Shown here: positions 23,201 to 33,899 of the stretch, piece by piece
How the letters are laid out: each line of letters opens with the position of its first letter
How positions within the stretch are numbered: the first letter of the stretch is position 1
Assembly: GCA_033065855.1 (NCBI GenBank)
Contig: JAVXUO010003050.1
Location: 124,001 to 188,000 of the forward strand
DNA from: Escallonia rubra
Lineage: Eukaryota; Streptophyta; Magnoliopsida; Escalloniales; Escalloniaceae
DNA length: 64,000 bases
Reading direction: 5' to 3'
Program-made: the position numbers and the translations under genes
Notes under the pieces: model-generated
Seen by the model: only the letters and a program-made list of their open reading frames with translations
Databases searched by the model: none
What the model was told of the DNA's origin: nothing

Positions 23201-26200
23201 GGATATACTTGTGCTCAACTTTGAGGGCCTGCAAGCCGTAAGACAAGTTTCCAAACTACGGTTTACCAATGCATTGGATTGCTTATTACCATTAACAGTT
23301 TTTTCCCACAATAGCAATATCAGTCTAGGCTCCAAATGCAAGACAAGTACTTGTGACTACATATCGAGCCAGTAAAAGGGCTACCTTGCACCAAAAGGTG
23401 ATGTTTGTATACAAGGCACCTGTAATTCAGTAGTGTGACATGCAGAAAATACTGCACGTGCACAGCTAATATAATTCCTCAATTCAAAATTTTAATTGCT
23501 AAATTATGAACAAAGTGTAACAAAATTAGATTGCTGCAGTAGTTTGCTTGTTTCAATGTTCAGTGCAAAACCAACTGAAGAAAAGAATATTTCTCTAATT
23601 CAGCTACTACCATACCTTCGGACACTTGATTCTTCTGTTTCAAAGAGCATCCGAAAACGCATCCCAACAGAGACACGTGTGTGAAATACAGCTTTGACAT
23701 ACTTTGAAAGGGGTATAACAAACTCAGATGGGCTAGCCCTGGATGTATAAAACATATTATCAGAAATGACAGAAGATGTGACATAAACGTCCTTACCCAT
23801 TTGCAAATCAAATTCCCACCTTGGGTTATAAAAAATTGTGAAACAGCTATTGGTAGCAGCAGCGTGAGCAGCAGCCGCAAGCAGTCCAATGTGCATGCTA
23901 TCACTTGATAGAACTGATGATGGCATCACTGTTTGCGGTCGAGTGGCACGGCGTATTCCCAGAAGGAGCTGGTTTTTCTCATTCCTAATAAGATAGTTAA
24001 TTAGCGGGCCTCAAATATAAAAGCAAGCTTACATAGGGTGTTCACACTGCAGCTAATGACAAGATTAGCACGTGATAAAATCACATCACAATATAACTAA
24101 TACCAGATAAAAAGAACAGAATCTCCAGCAACAAGTCTCTTGGCACTGACAAACACACTCCAGCCAGTAGTAAGAAGATGTCGTTTGGGCTGTCCTGCAT
24201 GGTGATGGAAAAGTACAATGTGTAAGCATAAGTTACCAAATCAAAATGTTATAGGGTGTGCAGAAAACCTTTTTCATTTTATCGACAACTATCCCTTTGG
24301 ACATGACAACAGTAAAGCCCATTCTGATGTGGCATCAAGGATTCACCTCAATGATGTAGAGCATTTCCTCACTTTATGAGGAATTAATTGCTTGGATATT
24401 GGACGGTTTGGACCCTAAAGTGAAGACCGCTGCCAGAAAACTTTTTGGCTTACGAAAAAAAAAACCTTCGTAATTCATTGCATTGAGCTGTCTCTTTGGA
24501 CTACTGATTTTTGGATTTATACTTCATCAATTATTTGGCTCAATCTTGGATTATGGGATGTTTCTTGTATTCCAATATTAAGTGTAGTCCTAGTAGACTC
24601 GGAATGTATTTTTTCCTCTATAAGCAAATGTAGTTCTCCCAAGTGGTAATAACATGACTAAGTTCCCCATATTAACTAGTAACTCTCTTTAAAACCAACC
24701 ACTTGATTCACTTGTCTGGGCTCCAAGATATTTGTTCTACTTCGAAACTGTTTTCATAGGTAAATCCTCCATGTATGCAAAATAACAAACATGTACACTC
24801 ATAACATCATTATAATGTACAAGAAGACGCACTCGGTTCATGACCATATTTATTAAAACGACTATGAGAATCTGAACTCTAAACTCACCTAGGATTATCC
24901 TTATAACTTGACTCTTTTCCTGAATAAAGTAGCATCAGCTTTCTAACACCGTTTATAATAGCATGAGATCTATTGGAAATCCATATGTAGCCCTTCATGC
25001 AGAAGTCAATCAGATTGTAGAGCCAATGACCGTCAGAAAGCATGCGAGTTTACCTCAATCACCTCACCAATTATTGCGACTATGGTTTCTTCTTCCAAAG
25101 AGTTGTTACACAGGAATCGTAATTTTGACAAACGACTTCAAAGCACAGATTACCCTCATCTTGGGTCCTCTTAAGCAATGTTAACCTTGCAAGACAGATT
25201 TAATATGCCAATACGTTTTTTATGTTTCCGATAACCATGTTGTCAAAACAATTTCCAGGTGTCAAATCCCACTTTCACATAATGCTAATGATAAGTACAA
25301 CATGATTAGTTGACCCAATACAATTATCTTATAGAAGGTAGAATCCAGACCACTTACATCGTCAGTCATCCTTCGCCCTCCATAATTCTCTCAACTAGCA
25401 GTCTGGCACCAGGTGCCAATGGTCATACATCACAATTTAAAGCCGATTCTTTAGAACTTCTCTTGTGAAAACCCAGGCACTCTCCATTTTATTAATACAG
25501 TGTTTATGGGCATCATCTCAACCATGCAATGGGAGATTCCTCTCTCTTGAGAGCAATATGTATGAACCCTGAAGTCCTAAATAAATGAACTTCCTCAATT
25601 TCATTATTCCAATTCAATTGTCTGCAAATAAGTGATGCTTCATTGATTTCCTGATCAAGCTTGCCCACAACAAAAGATTACATTACAGCATTTTGAAGGT
25701 ACCAAGAAACTGCAGCCTGACAAAGGCAACTATGACTTAGGTATTCCTATCATGTCTACAAGGAAAATGAAACACTAATGGCTAAATCATATTCAAAACG
25801 TAATATTTTGGTGGAGGTGTTACACAGGTTACAGCACCCCCCCACACACACACCCCGACCCCAAAAAAAATAACAAGGGAACAAAAGACTTAGTCGAGAG
25901 ATCGCATCCTCCTCAAAGTAACAAAAAATTTAAAAGGAAGCCAAGGAAATGGTGAAAATATGCATTGTCTAACTTCTCTCATGCGTGTCTGATTTCATAA
26001 AATTTTAAGCTTTGACATTGAGAAAGAATTTCGAAATGCATATTAGATATCATTAGTCAGTTCCATCCTAGAATTACCATATATTTGCCATGCAATACCA
26101 AACCTCGGTATCAATTTTCTAGGTCTATCACTGTAAAGTCCAAAGCTCGCCCCCACCAATTTATTTGCTCCAAAAGCTATTCCACAGGGATGTTGCAAAA

Positions 26201-27434
26201 GTCCATTCACCCTGTATTTCATAAGATGAACAATGGCCACTATACTTACCCCGGAAAATATGCCTAAACTTCCACTCAACATCATGGAGATCCCTAGCAA
26301 TAAGTTCCTGTGCAGGTGGCTGTTGCGAAAAATCCTGAGGGAACCAAGTAACAATTAGAAAAACTACTAGCAGACTAGTGCATAGAAGCAGAACAAGAAA
26401 ACGGTTCTTACCAATGGAGGAAAAACTTTCTCTGCAGCACGACGAGGAACAGAGAACCCTCCATGTGTACTAGTATCACTTGCTGTTAGAGTCTTGCAGA
26501 AATAATTGGTTGGCTGCCTGCTCGGAATCCCCAGCTCAACCGGAAGATACGTATCCTTTTGCTCTTGCTGGGTATAGAGAACAACAGATTAAACTTGTGT
26601 GCAGTCACGAGATACTACGAGCACACCGTTAATGTCAAGAAACTATGAATGTTATTACTACCGGTGTCAATGGCTGCAGTGTCATTTGAGCATACACTTC
26701 GTCTGTTTCAACATCCGCCTGAGAATTACGCAAAAAGATCAGCTTTCTAAGAACAACACGAAATTAGCATTTGTCAGTGTGCAGAATGACAAGAAAAAGA
26801 TTGAGAAGTAAAGAACATAAACCCACATGCATTGTAACATTGTGGAGCTGGCAGATCAACTGGGCTGGTAGGCTCGGGTAATTTGGAATGTGAGCATCGA
26901 TTTCTTTATTGGTAGTGGCAGCAACCTGGCTTCCAGTTGCAATTGAAATGATAAGTAATAATTTCTTGCAGACTATGCAACATAATCCATACTTCAACTA
27001 GATTGTATTGTCGATATAATACTGGTGAAGATAAAGAATGCTTTTTGCACAAATCAACCTGCTCACTATGACCCTGAGGGAAGTAAACCACACGGCTGCC
27101 GAGAGTCGGTAGGGACACGAGAGGACCGGCACACGCATGCCATAGCTCCGAATTCAAGCATTTCTTCTCCCCTGTCGTAAAACACAACCACTAATCCATG
27201 AGTGTCAACCAATTAATCAATTGTCAATTTGATCAATTCTTGTATAATTTCCCTCTAACATATGTTAAAAAAAAAAGTGTCGAAGACACGGAAAGGCAAA
27301 AACTAAAACTCTCAATGACAAAGACACTCACACAAAAGGTCCAAAGAAAAGAGAGAGATTAAACAATAAAGTTCAGAGTGGAGATAGATACCTTCATGAG
27401 CCTGCTGACCCAGCCCTGATGTTGAAAGCTTCAT
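16057..27434 (-). CDS. ARF8: Auxin response factor 8-like transcription factor
   Basis: Fourteen coding exons on the minus strand join in frame with GT/AG borders: 27434-27392, 27171-27059, 26925-26827, 26718-26662, 26567-26412, 26334-26250, 24194-24104, 23984-23820, 23738-23616, 23098-23023, 20943-20796, 18201-17204, 17118-16928, 16234-16057, giving 840 residues. Order: N-terminus [11 protein letters not shown], as in ARF8; B3 DNA-binding domain (about 127-229, with [20 protein letters not shown]); ARF dimerisation domain to about 336; glutamine-rich middle region (about 386-715), typical of activating ARFs; C-terminal PB1 domain (about 714-800, with an invariant lysine and GDDPW acidic patch) that binds Aux/IAA repressors. 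It would bind auxin response elements in the nucleus. A miR167 site lies in exon 13. The gene appears intact. ARF6 is the nearest alternative, but the N-terminus favours ARF8. Confidence 0.95.
16979..16999 (-). promoter_or_regulatory. miR167 target site in ARF8 mRNA
   Basis: The plus strand here is nearly identical to mature miR167: bases 3-13 and 15-20 match, with differences at positions 1, 2, 14 and 21. The ARF8 mRNA is therefore complementary to it. The site codes for R-S-G-W-Q-L within the PB1 domain (residues about 759-764). ARF6 and ARF8 are the established miR167 targets, and this site sits at the conserved place. Cleavage would be expected opposite miRNA positions 10-11. Confidence 0.9.
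18781..20080. mobile_element. TIR element of ~1.3 kb inside ARF8 intron
   Basis: The left end (GGCTAGCC, CTAAGTTGC, AGGCTA, ACTATGTAGTTTT) and the right end (the same blocks in reverse complement, about 20024-20080) form imperfect inverted repeats of about 60 bp. The interior is CCACC/GGTGG-rich with no transposase recognised. Both ends abut AT microsatellites, so the TSD cannot be read. It is probably a non-autonomous DNA transposon; the superfamily is undetermined. Confidence 0.5.
20098..20250. repeat. TA/CA microsatellite
   Basis: Mixed (TA)n, (CA)n and (TG)n runs next to the right end of the intron 11 element. Confidence 0.9.
20944..23022 (-). other. ARF8 intron 10
   Basis: A 2.1-kb intron containing a tandem duplication at about 22412-22701. 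Short plus-strand open frames (for example 21856-22068) show no recognised domain; a repeat-derived origin is possible but unproven. Confidence 0.75.
22412..22701. repeat. Tandem duplication, ~145-bp unit
   Basis: A unit starting TTGATGCGGATGCGTCAGGG at about 22412 recurs at about 22557 and runs to about 22701 with only a few differences. It lies entirely in ARF8 intron 10. Confidence 0.85.
24195..26249 (-). other. ARF8 intron 6
   Basis: A 2.05-kb AT-rich intron between exons 6 and 7. I see no gene or clear mobile element in it. Confidence 0.75.
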
Positions 27435-27521
27435 AGATTATATCCACCTTTATATATATATATATATAGCTATCAAATCCCCCAAAAGAAAAAAGAAAGA
27501 AAAAAAAAACAAGAACCCTCA

Positions 27522-27626
27522 CTAGCAGGGTTTTATAAAGCTAATCAAAACCCCCAAGCCACAACTCCACCTCACCATCTTTGCCTCCAGCAAACTCCTC
27601 CAATCCCTAATTCCCACTTTACCCAT
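27522..27626 (-). other. Upstream ORF of 34 codons before ARF8
   Basis: ATG at 27626 to TAG at 27522 on the minus strand encodes 34 residues (MGKVGIRDW...). It ends about 87 bp before the ARF8 start codon. If present in the mature leader it would be expected to reduce main-frame translation. Conservation is unknown. Confidence 0.35.
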
Positions 27627-27737
27627 CTTAAAACCAGCTGAAAATTAGCATCACATTACATCAACCCCCCAACTATAATCAGCTCATCTCAGCTTAATTC
27701 GGGCGGGAGGGTGCAGAGCCAAAACCCTAAGCAGACT

Positions 27738-27779
27738 TCAGCCGAGCTCGGGCAGCCACTCGTTTTGCAAGACCGCCAT
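27738..27779 (-). other. Upstream ORF of 13 codons before ARF8
   Basis: ATG at 27779 to TGA at 27738 on the minus strand (MAVLQNEWLPELG). Whether the transcript extends this far upstream is not known. Confidence 0.3.
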
Positions 27780-28260
27780 GAAAGAACTGTTCTTTATTTT
27801 TTCCTTTTCCTTCCAACTGTTTGGCTGGCTCAAATCTTTTTAGCGGCCAATCGGGTTTGTTTATGATTTATAAGGCACCCGACCAAGGTCGACCTGATAA
27901 CAGTGGAGAGAGAGAGAGAGAGAGAAAGAGGAGAGAGAGACTGAAAGGGGCTATGACTATGAGAGACTGTGTGTATCTTTCTTCCCTGCTTTCTTTTCTC
28001 TCTCTCTCTCTCTGATAGAGAGAGAGAGGGGGGGGATTTGGGGAGATGGGATCGGGGCCGTAGGGGGAACCGTACCTGCGGATCGTGGCCGTCCATTGGG
28101 GGGTGATGTGACAGCAAGCATGTGCCACCATCCTTCAGTGGTCGTTGTCAGAGTACGGACCATGAATATAAAAAAAAGGGATTTGCAGAGAGAGAGAGAG
28201 AGAGCGCGTGTTTATGGAGAGGGGGGAGAGAGAGAAAAACGATGATGGCGGGGAGTAATT

Positions 28261-30752
28261 GTTTGGTGGGAAATTCCCACCAGGTCATTTATTTAAATTA
28301 ATATAAATTATAATTGATCGTTATTCGAATTTCATGCATTGCTAAAATATATTAGAGATAAATTTTTAAGCTTTTTAATCATTTTGAAAATATATTACAA
28401 TGATTATGATAAACGTATATAATATATTTACATACTCTGCAAGTTTTAAAGTATATAAAAGGATCGCTTTTAGAAAATTGTATGTTAGTAAACGACTATT
28501 TTGTCCCTTAATAATAATATATGTGTTAATCCCACTCGATTTGACAATCTACATAGATTAGGAGAATTAGAAGTGTCCTTTTCATATTTGTTTTGCATGG
28601 TCCCTTTCTTTTTGTTTAAATGAGAATAAATATCTTCATATTAGATTGCGCCTTATCTCATTGTACTGCATATTCATTACAACTTTTGTTACACATGTTA
28701 CATATGGTTAAACATCAAGAAATATCTTCAGATTAGTTTGCGGCTCATCTCATTGTATTGCAATGTTCATTACGACTTTAGTTACATATTTCTTATTTTG
28801 TTGCAAAAAATACTTGCTCTAACTTCAAAGGGTTGGTTCAGTTCAAGGAGGGTTGTTCTCTTCCTTGACTTTCTATATTCAAACCTCGAAACCAGTACCT
28901 AAAAAAAAATCTCCTTGACATTTCATGTTCAAACCTTAGAACCAGCACCAGAAAGAAAATCTTCCTTTAAATGCACGGGGTTAATTTGGAGAGTGCGTCT
29001 TTAAGATTTATTGAAATGAGAACTCGGTATCAAGTGACGCTTCCCCCCCCCCCCCCATTCTCTCTTGAGATTTTACTTTTAGTAAAATTGGGAACCTTTT
29101 TGCTCCATACCGGGAACTGTACCTTTTTCCGGATATAATTAAAATCAGCCCCGCTCCACCTAAATTTAATGACAAACAGTAATGTGGACCGTGTGGTGGT
29201 CCATGCCTAATATGTTGGGGACCATTGGACTTATTTGTCAAACTTATTCTTTGGGCTGAAATTCATGAAGAAAGACTGCTTCTTTTGGCATTTCCATTTC
29301 TCCTTCCATAATTTTCTATTCAAGTGCCTAATCTTGTTCAATGATTAGATCTACATCGAGTAAGCACCGCCTAGACGACTTCATTTTCCAACTATAATGG
29401 AACTCCGTCTCGAAAGGGACCTGCAGACCATGGGTACGACGCACCTGGTAAATCAAAACGACGTTAAAATAATTAGATAGCAGTTGATTCTCGTAAGTAA
29501 GCGTTAAATTCTTCTTTTAAGTTAAAAAATAATTAATTACTAGATTCTAGAGTTGTGATATACAAGCGATGCATGAAATAATGGAACTTAATTTTGAAAA
29601 GTTTCAAACAAAAGCGTGAGATCTTTCCAAAATCCCTTTTTGGAATAAAAATTTGGAATAGCGGCATATAAAATTTTATCAAGTAATTCTTTGGTGCGCT
29701 GCTCTAAACAAATGGTAATATTATCATCCAATAAATCAAGGAACAAGCTGCTATTTGCAATTACTTAAACAAAAATCATTGGCATGCAGGGAAGCCATAG
29801 AAAACGTCTAAGTTATGCACAGTCAAGGTGAGTTGCATTCTTCCCTTTTCAAACGTGCGTGGTCTGATATAGTTTTTGATAGATTTTGTGGTCAAAGGGA
29901 CTTTTTCTGAGTGATGCATGGTATCTCAGATTTGATTGGACCAGTCCCATAACCTCATACATTTGAATATTTGGCCTACATTTGAATATTTGGCCAAGAA
30001 CTTTATATTGCTTACAAAATGACATTAGCTGGGGTCTTGTGAGGTATGCCGTCTTGTCTCTACAACCTTCCCATGTCATCTCAATGCTTGTAGTACCATT
30101 GCACTGCTTACAAAGAGACTGATTAAGGTGGTCTTTTGGGCATGGGCCATGGGGCAATTTTGCACCCACAAGTATGCATTAGCGACACAACATTGAATTT
30201 TAACCACTGAAGAGGGCGTTGGATAAGAGACAGAAAAAAGTTAAGTTCTCCTCTTTAACTACTTGTTATGCATTTTTGTTCACCTTTATAACTTAGTGGT
30301 TGTAGCTTCGTCGATGAGAAAACATCGCGTATCTTTAGCGTCTCGGGGGGTTCATTTTTCAAATGCTAAAGGAAAACATGTAAAGTTTGATGAAGAAATG
30401 TAGAGGTGGTGTGTTATATACGCATGATTTCAACTGTTTAAGATGATTGTTAGCTAGTTCAATCAGTAAAGTCTTCGCACGAGATCTTAAATAAGTTCCC
30501 GTGTAAAAAGAATTTTAAGGGCTAAGGGAGAGGTTTAACCCCTAAACTCATTGTGCAGCGTTGAGCAAGTGTTACATCATCCCCGTCATTGATTTTGACC
30601 ATTTTAGAACTGTTAGATGAGAAAGTTGGTGTGATAGGAAGAGGGAATAAGAAAGACAGAAAGTTAGTGTGATATGTAAAACTTACTTTACAAGACATCA
30701 ATGAGTCTCGGATGGTCGAGACCCCCGACATTTTCCGGCATTTGTAACACTA
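28261..30752. other. Intergenic between ARF8 and PPR gene, left part
   Basis: AT-rich, with a C tract near 29042-29056 and an 18-19-bp tandem duplication (CATTTGAATATTTGGCC) near 29960-29996. No supported gene; short minus-strand frames at about 29008-29241 and 29849-30169 have no recognisable domain. Confidence 0.5.
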
Positions 30753-30902
30753 GGGCTGCGTTTGGCGACAAGGATAAGGATAAGGATAAGGACAGGATAA
30801 GGCCGGATAAGGCCGGACAAGCTATACCGTCGGATAAGCAAGAAATCCTTTCCAGCGTTTGGACCAAGTCCGGATTATAAGTCAGATATGCAATTTACAA
30901 AG

Positions 30903-30938
<36 letters not shown>

Positions 30939-31120
30939 ACACGTATATACAGATACATATGTATATACAGTATATATATACCTATATACATACATATACA
31001 TATATATATATATATATACTCTATATATATAGGTATATATATATGTGTATATATAGCATATATATATATACCTATATACCTATATATACTTATATACACA
31101 TATATATATACAGCATATAT

Positions 31121-31198
<78 letters not shown>

Positions 31199-31207
31199 GC
31201 ATATGCT

Positions 31208-31238
<31 letters not shown>

Positions 31239-31256
31239 GCATATATACATATATAT

Positions 31257-31299
<43 letters not shown>

Positions 31300-31842
31300 C
31301 CTATATACTTATATACACATATATATACAGCATATAGGTATATATATATATATGTATATATACAGTATATATACATATATATATATATACTTATATACAC
31401 ATATATATACAGCAGATAGGTATATATATATGTATATATACAGCATATATACATATATATATTGTATATATGATGTATATATACATATATATATATACAG
31501 CATATAGGTACATATATATATATACAGCATATAGGTATATATATATATATATATATATGGTGTGTGTGTGTGTATATATATATATACACACGCGCAATGT
31601 ATATGTATATATGGCGTTGAAGGGAAAGAGGAAGAAAAGTGAGGTGGGTCACATTCATTTTAGTCCGACCTCATCTGGACTAATTTAATACCCCCCCCCC
31701 CCTAGGTATTATTTTATCCCACTAAAGGGGGATAAAACAAGTCCAAATGATACCTTATCCGGGGACTAAGTGCGTGTCCAAACGCCGGATAGGATTATTT
31801 TTATCCTATCCGGGGTCTTACCCCGCGCGCCAAACACAGCCC
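30753..31842. mobile_element. TIR element carrying a long TA-rich array
   Basis: GGGCTGCGTTTGGCG at 30753-30767 is matched in reverse by CGCCAAACACAGCCC at 31828-31842, with one mismatch. Subterminal GGATAAGG-type motifs on the left are mirrored by CCTTATCC/CCTATCC on the right. The interior is almost entirely TA/TATAC microsatellite (about 30904-31600) with a C tract near 31689. No clean TSD was seen. The termini resemble hAT-type MITEs. The open frames over it (for example 30959-31507) are low-complexity artefacts. Confidence 0.55.
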
Positions 31843-32020
31843 AGGTGATTTGTGAAACTCATGAAAGTTTTGAAGCTTGAAAATAACAAGTTATCCTCTC
31901 TCCAAGAAAATTAATAGGGAAGTGTGATCTGAGCTACCAACAGGCAATCAAGAAATGCGGTGCATTAACGTTGCAGCCCACTGAAAGACTAACACCGCCT
32001 TCGTTTTGAACAATTGTCTT

Positions 32021-33511
32021 ATGGTGTCTGGTTTTACCTCCAAATACTTCAAGTCAAGTTACAGAGCCCTCTCCCTCCTAAACCAGCCATGCCTCGCAAT
32101 GCCCCAAATCAAACAACTACAATCCCACCTCATCATTTCAGGCTCCCTTTCCGACCCTTACGCAGCTGGCAAGCTCATCGCTCTGTTAATAACTTCCCAC
32201 CACGCCGACCTTTGGCATGCCCAACATCTGTTCGACCTTTTGCCTCACCGGTCCACCTACGTGTGGAACACCATGATCAGGGCTTTTGCAGAAAGAAACG
32301 TACCCATTAAAGCTATATCACTCTACAAACGGATGGTAGATAGTGGAATTTCACCCAATAATTACACTTTTTCTTTTGTTTTAAGGGCTTGTGCCGAGTT
32401 GTCTGATGTTTTGTTGGGTTTTATATGCCAAGCTCAGGTGGTTAGATTGGGTTGGGAAGGTTACGATTACGTGCAAAATGGGTTGATTCATTTGTATGCT
32501 ACTTGTCACTGCATTGACTCCGCTAGGAAATTGTTTGATTTGAGTCCAAACAGGGATGTGGTTTCTTGGACTGCGGTGATCAATGGGTACTGCAAGTCTG
32601 GGCAGGTCGTGGAGGCCAGACAGCTGTTTGATGAAATGCCGGAGAAGAATGTCGTTTCTTGGAGTGCAATGATTAGTGGATATGTGCAAGTGGGGCTGTT
32701 TAATGAGGCTCTGGAGCTTTTTAATGATATGCAGGTTTCTGGGTTGCGGCCCAATCATGCTGGGGTTGTTGGGGCGCTCACTTCTTGTGCTTTTCTTGGT
32801 GCACTAGATCAGGGCAGATGGATTCATGCGTATGTTGATAGAAGTAAGATGGAGTTGGATGGGGTGTTGGGCACAGCGCTTGTTGATATGTACGCTAAGT
32901 GTGGATGTATAGAAATGGCGTATCGTGTGTTTGAGGAGATGCCATACAGAGATGTACTTGCTTTTACTTCATTGATTTCGGGTCTGGCAAATCATGGTCA
33001 GAGCACAAAAGCAGTTGAATTGCTCACAAGGATGGCGAATGAAGGCATTGAACCAAATGAAGTCACCTTTATATGTGCTCTGAGTGCATGTGGTCGTGTG
33101 GGATTGGTGGAAGAAGGATTAAGAGTCTTTGAAAGCATGACCGGTGTTTATGGGGTTGAGCCAGGCGTTGAACACTATGGCTGCTTGGTAGATCTCTTAG
33201 GTAGGGCAGGAATGCTAGAACAGGCAAAGAAGGTGGTAATGGAGATGCCAATGGAGCCTGATTCTTATGTACTAGGTGCACTACTCAATGCTTGTAGAGT
33301 TCATGGTAATGTCAACATAGGTGAAGAGATGGTCAAGGGATTGGTTAAGCGGCGTCTTGATCATAGTGGAGTTCATGTTCTTCTGTCGAACATTTATGCT
33401 TCAGCTGATAAATGGGATGGTGTGGAAAAGGTAAGGAACGGAATGGAACAGAAGAAAGTGAATAAGGTGCCAGGGTGTAGCTTGATAGAAGTGGATGGGT
33501 GTGGCTTGTGA
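32021..33511 (+). CDS. PLS-class pentatricopeptide repeat protein (E type)
   Basis: Intronless, 496 codons from ATG 32021; an upstream in-frame TTG at 32006 is not a likely start. The N-terminus could be an organelle targeting peptide. PPR motifs include WNTMIRAF (about residue 82), DVVSWTAVINGYCKSG...LFDEMPEKN (about 180-210), NVVSWSAMISGYVQVG...M.VSGLRPN (about 211-245), and later P/L/S repeats to about 410. An E domain follows (about 415-492, ending KVPGCSLIEVDG). Such proteins bind specific RNA bases in mitochondria or plastids, commonly for C-to-U editing. The reading frame stops just where an E+ motif would start, and E+-like sequence continues in another frame. The RNA target cannot be predicted here. 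Confidence 0.88.
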   Translation: MVSGFTSKYFKSSYRALSLLNQPCLAMPQIKQLQSHLIISGSLSDPYAAGKLIALLITSHHADLWHAQHLFDLLPHRSTYVWNTMIRAFAERNVPIKAISLYKRMVDSGISPNNYTFSFVLRACAELSDVLLGFICQAQVVRLGWEGYDYVQNGLIHLYATCHCIDSARKLFDLSPNRDVVSWTAVINGYCKSGQVVEARQLFDEMPEKNVVSWSAMISGYVQVGLFNEALELFNDMQVSGLRPNHAGVVGALTSCAFLGALDQGRWIHAYVDRSKMELDGVLGTALVDMYAKCGCIEMAYRVFEEMPYRDVLAFTSLISGLANHGQSTKAVELLTRMANEGIEPNEVTFICALSACGRVGLVEEGLRVFESMTGVYGVEPGVEHYGCLVDLLGRAGMLEQAKKVVMEMPMEPDSYVLGALLNACRVHGNVNIGEEMVKGLVKRRLDHSGVHVLLSNIYASADKWDGVEKVRNGMEQKKVNKVPGCSLIEVDGCGL

Positions 33512-33562
33512 ATTGGTTGCTGGAGATAGTTCTCATTTACACATGGAGCCGATCGAGTCGTT
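33500..33562 (+). pseudogene. Out-of-frame E+ motif remnant after the PPR gene
   Basis: Immediately after the PPR stop, a frame one base out of register reads CELVAGDSSH, the usual E+ block (consensus HEFVAGD.SHP). The shift maps to the G run at 33497-33499. It is either a real 1-nt insertion that shortens the protein or a sequence error. Beyond about 33560 the frame no longer resembles E+ or DYW. Confidence 0.6.
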
Positions 33563-33884
33563 CTCGATAGTTACTGGCAAGCACTTGATGTCTCTTCGTT
33601 TTGTCGACCATGACAACGATATTGACTTTAGGATGCACATTGGAAATAATGATTGCCAGAATCAGTCATCCAGAGAACACGTTCTGATGCAGTTGGTGGG
33701 CCTACTCGGCTTAAATCCTCACTTTAATCCGATGTTATGTGGAGGTACGACGTTGTCACAACGTCAGTGTCATTTTTATACGAATTGATTTGATATGTAA
33801 AGTTATCTAATTGATTAGGTTATAGCGACTGCATTCTTTATGTGACTTGTATATTAATGAAGAAATGTTAAGAGAATATCAAGC

Positions 33885-33890
33885 AATAAA
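33885..33890 (+). terminator. Possible polyadenylation signal of the PPR gene
   Basis: AATAAA about 375 bp downstream of the PPR stop codon, in an AT-rich context. The position suits a plant 3' UTR but is not otherwise supported. Confidence 0.35.
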
Positions 33891-33899
33891 AGGCTTTGT

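Larger units (their letters stand above)
27435..28260 (-). promoter_or_regulatory. ARF8 leader and promoter region with GA-rich tracts
   Basis: Upstream of the ARF8 ATG the DNA carries an (AT)n tract (about 27451-27469), GA/CT repeats at about 27905-27945, 27999-28030 and 28188-28204, and at least two small upstream reading frames (27626-27522 and 27779-27738). GA-rich proximal promoters and long leaders are common for plant ARF genes. The transcription start was not located, so promoter and 5' UTR cannot be separated. Confidence 0.5.

Noticed and set aside
30959-31507. 182-codon frame rich in Ile and Tyr
   Set aside because: It is a translation of a TA/TATAC microsatellite.
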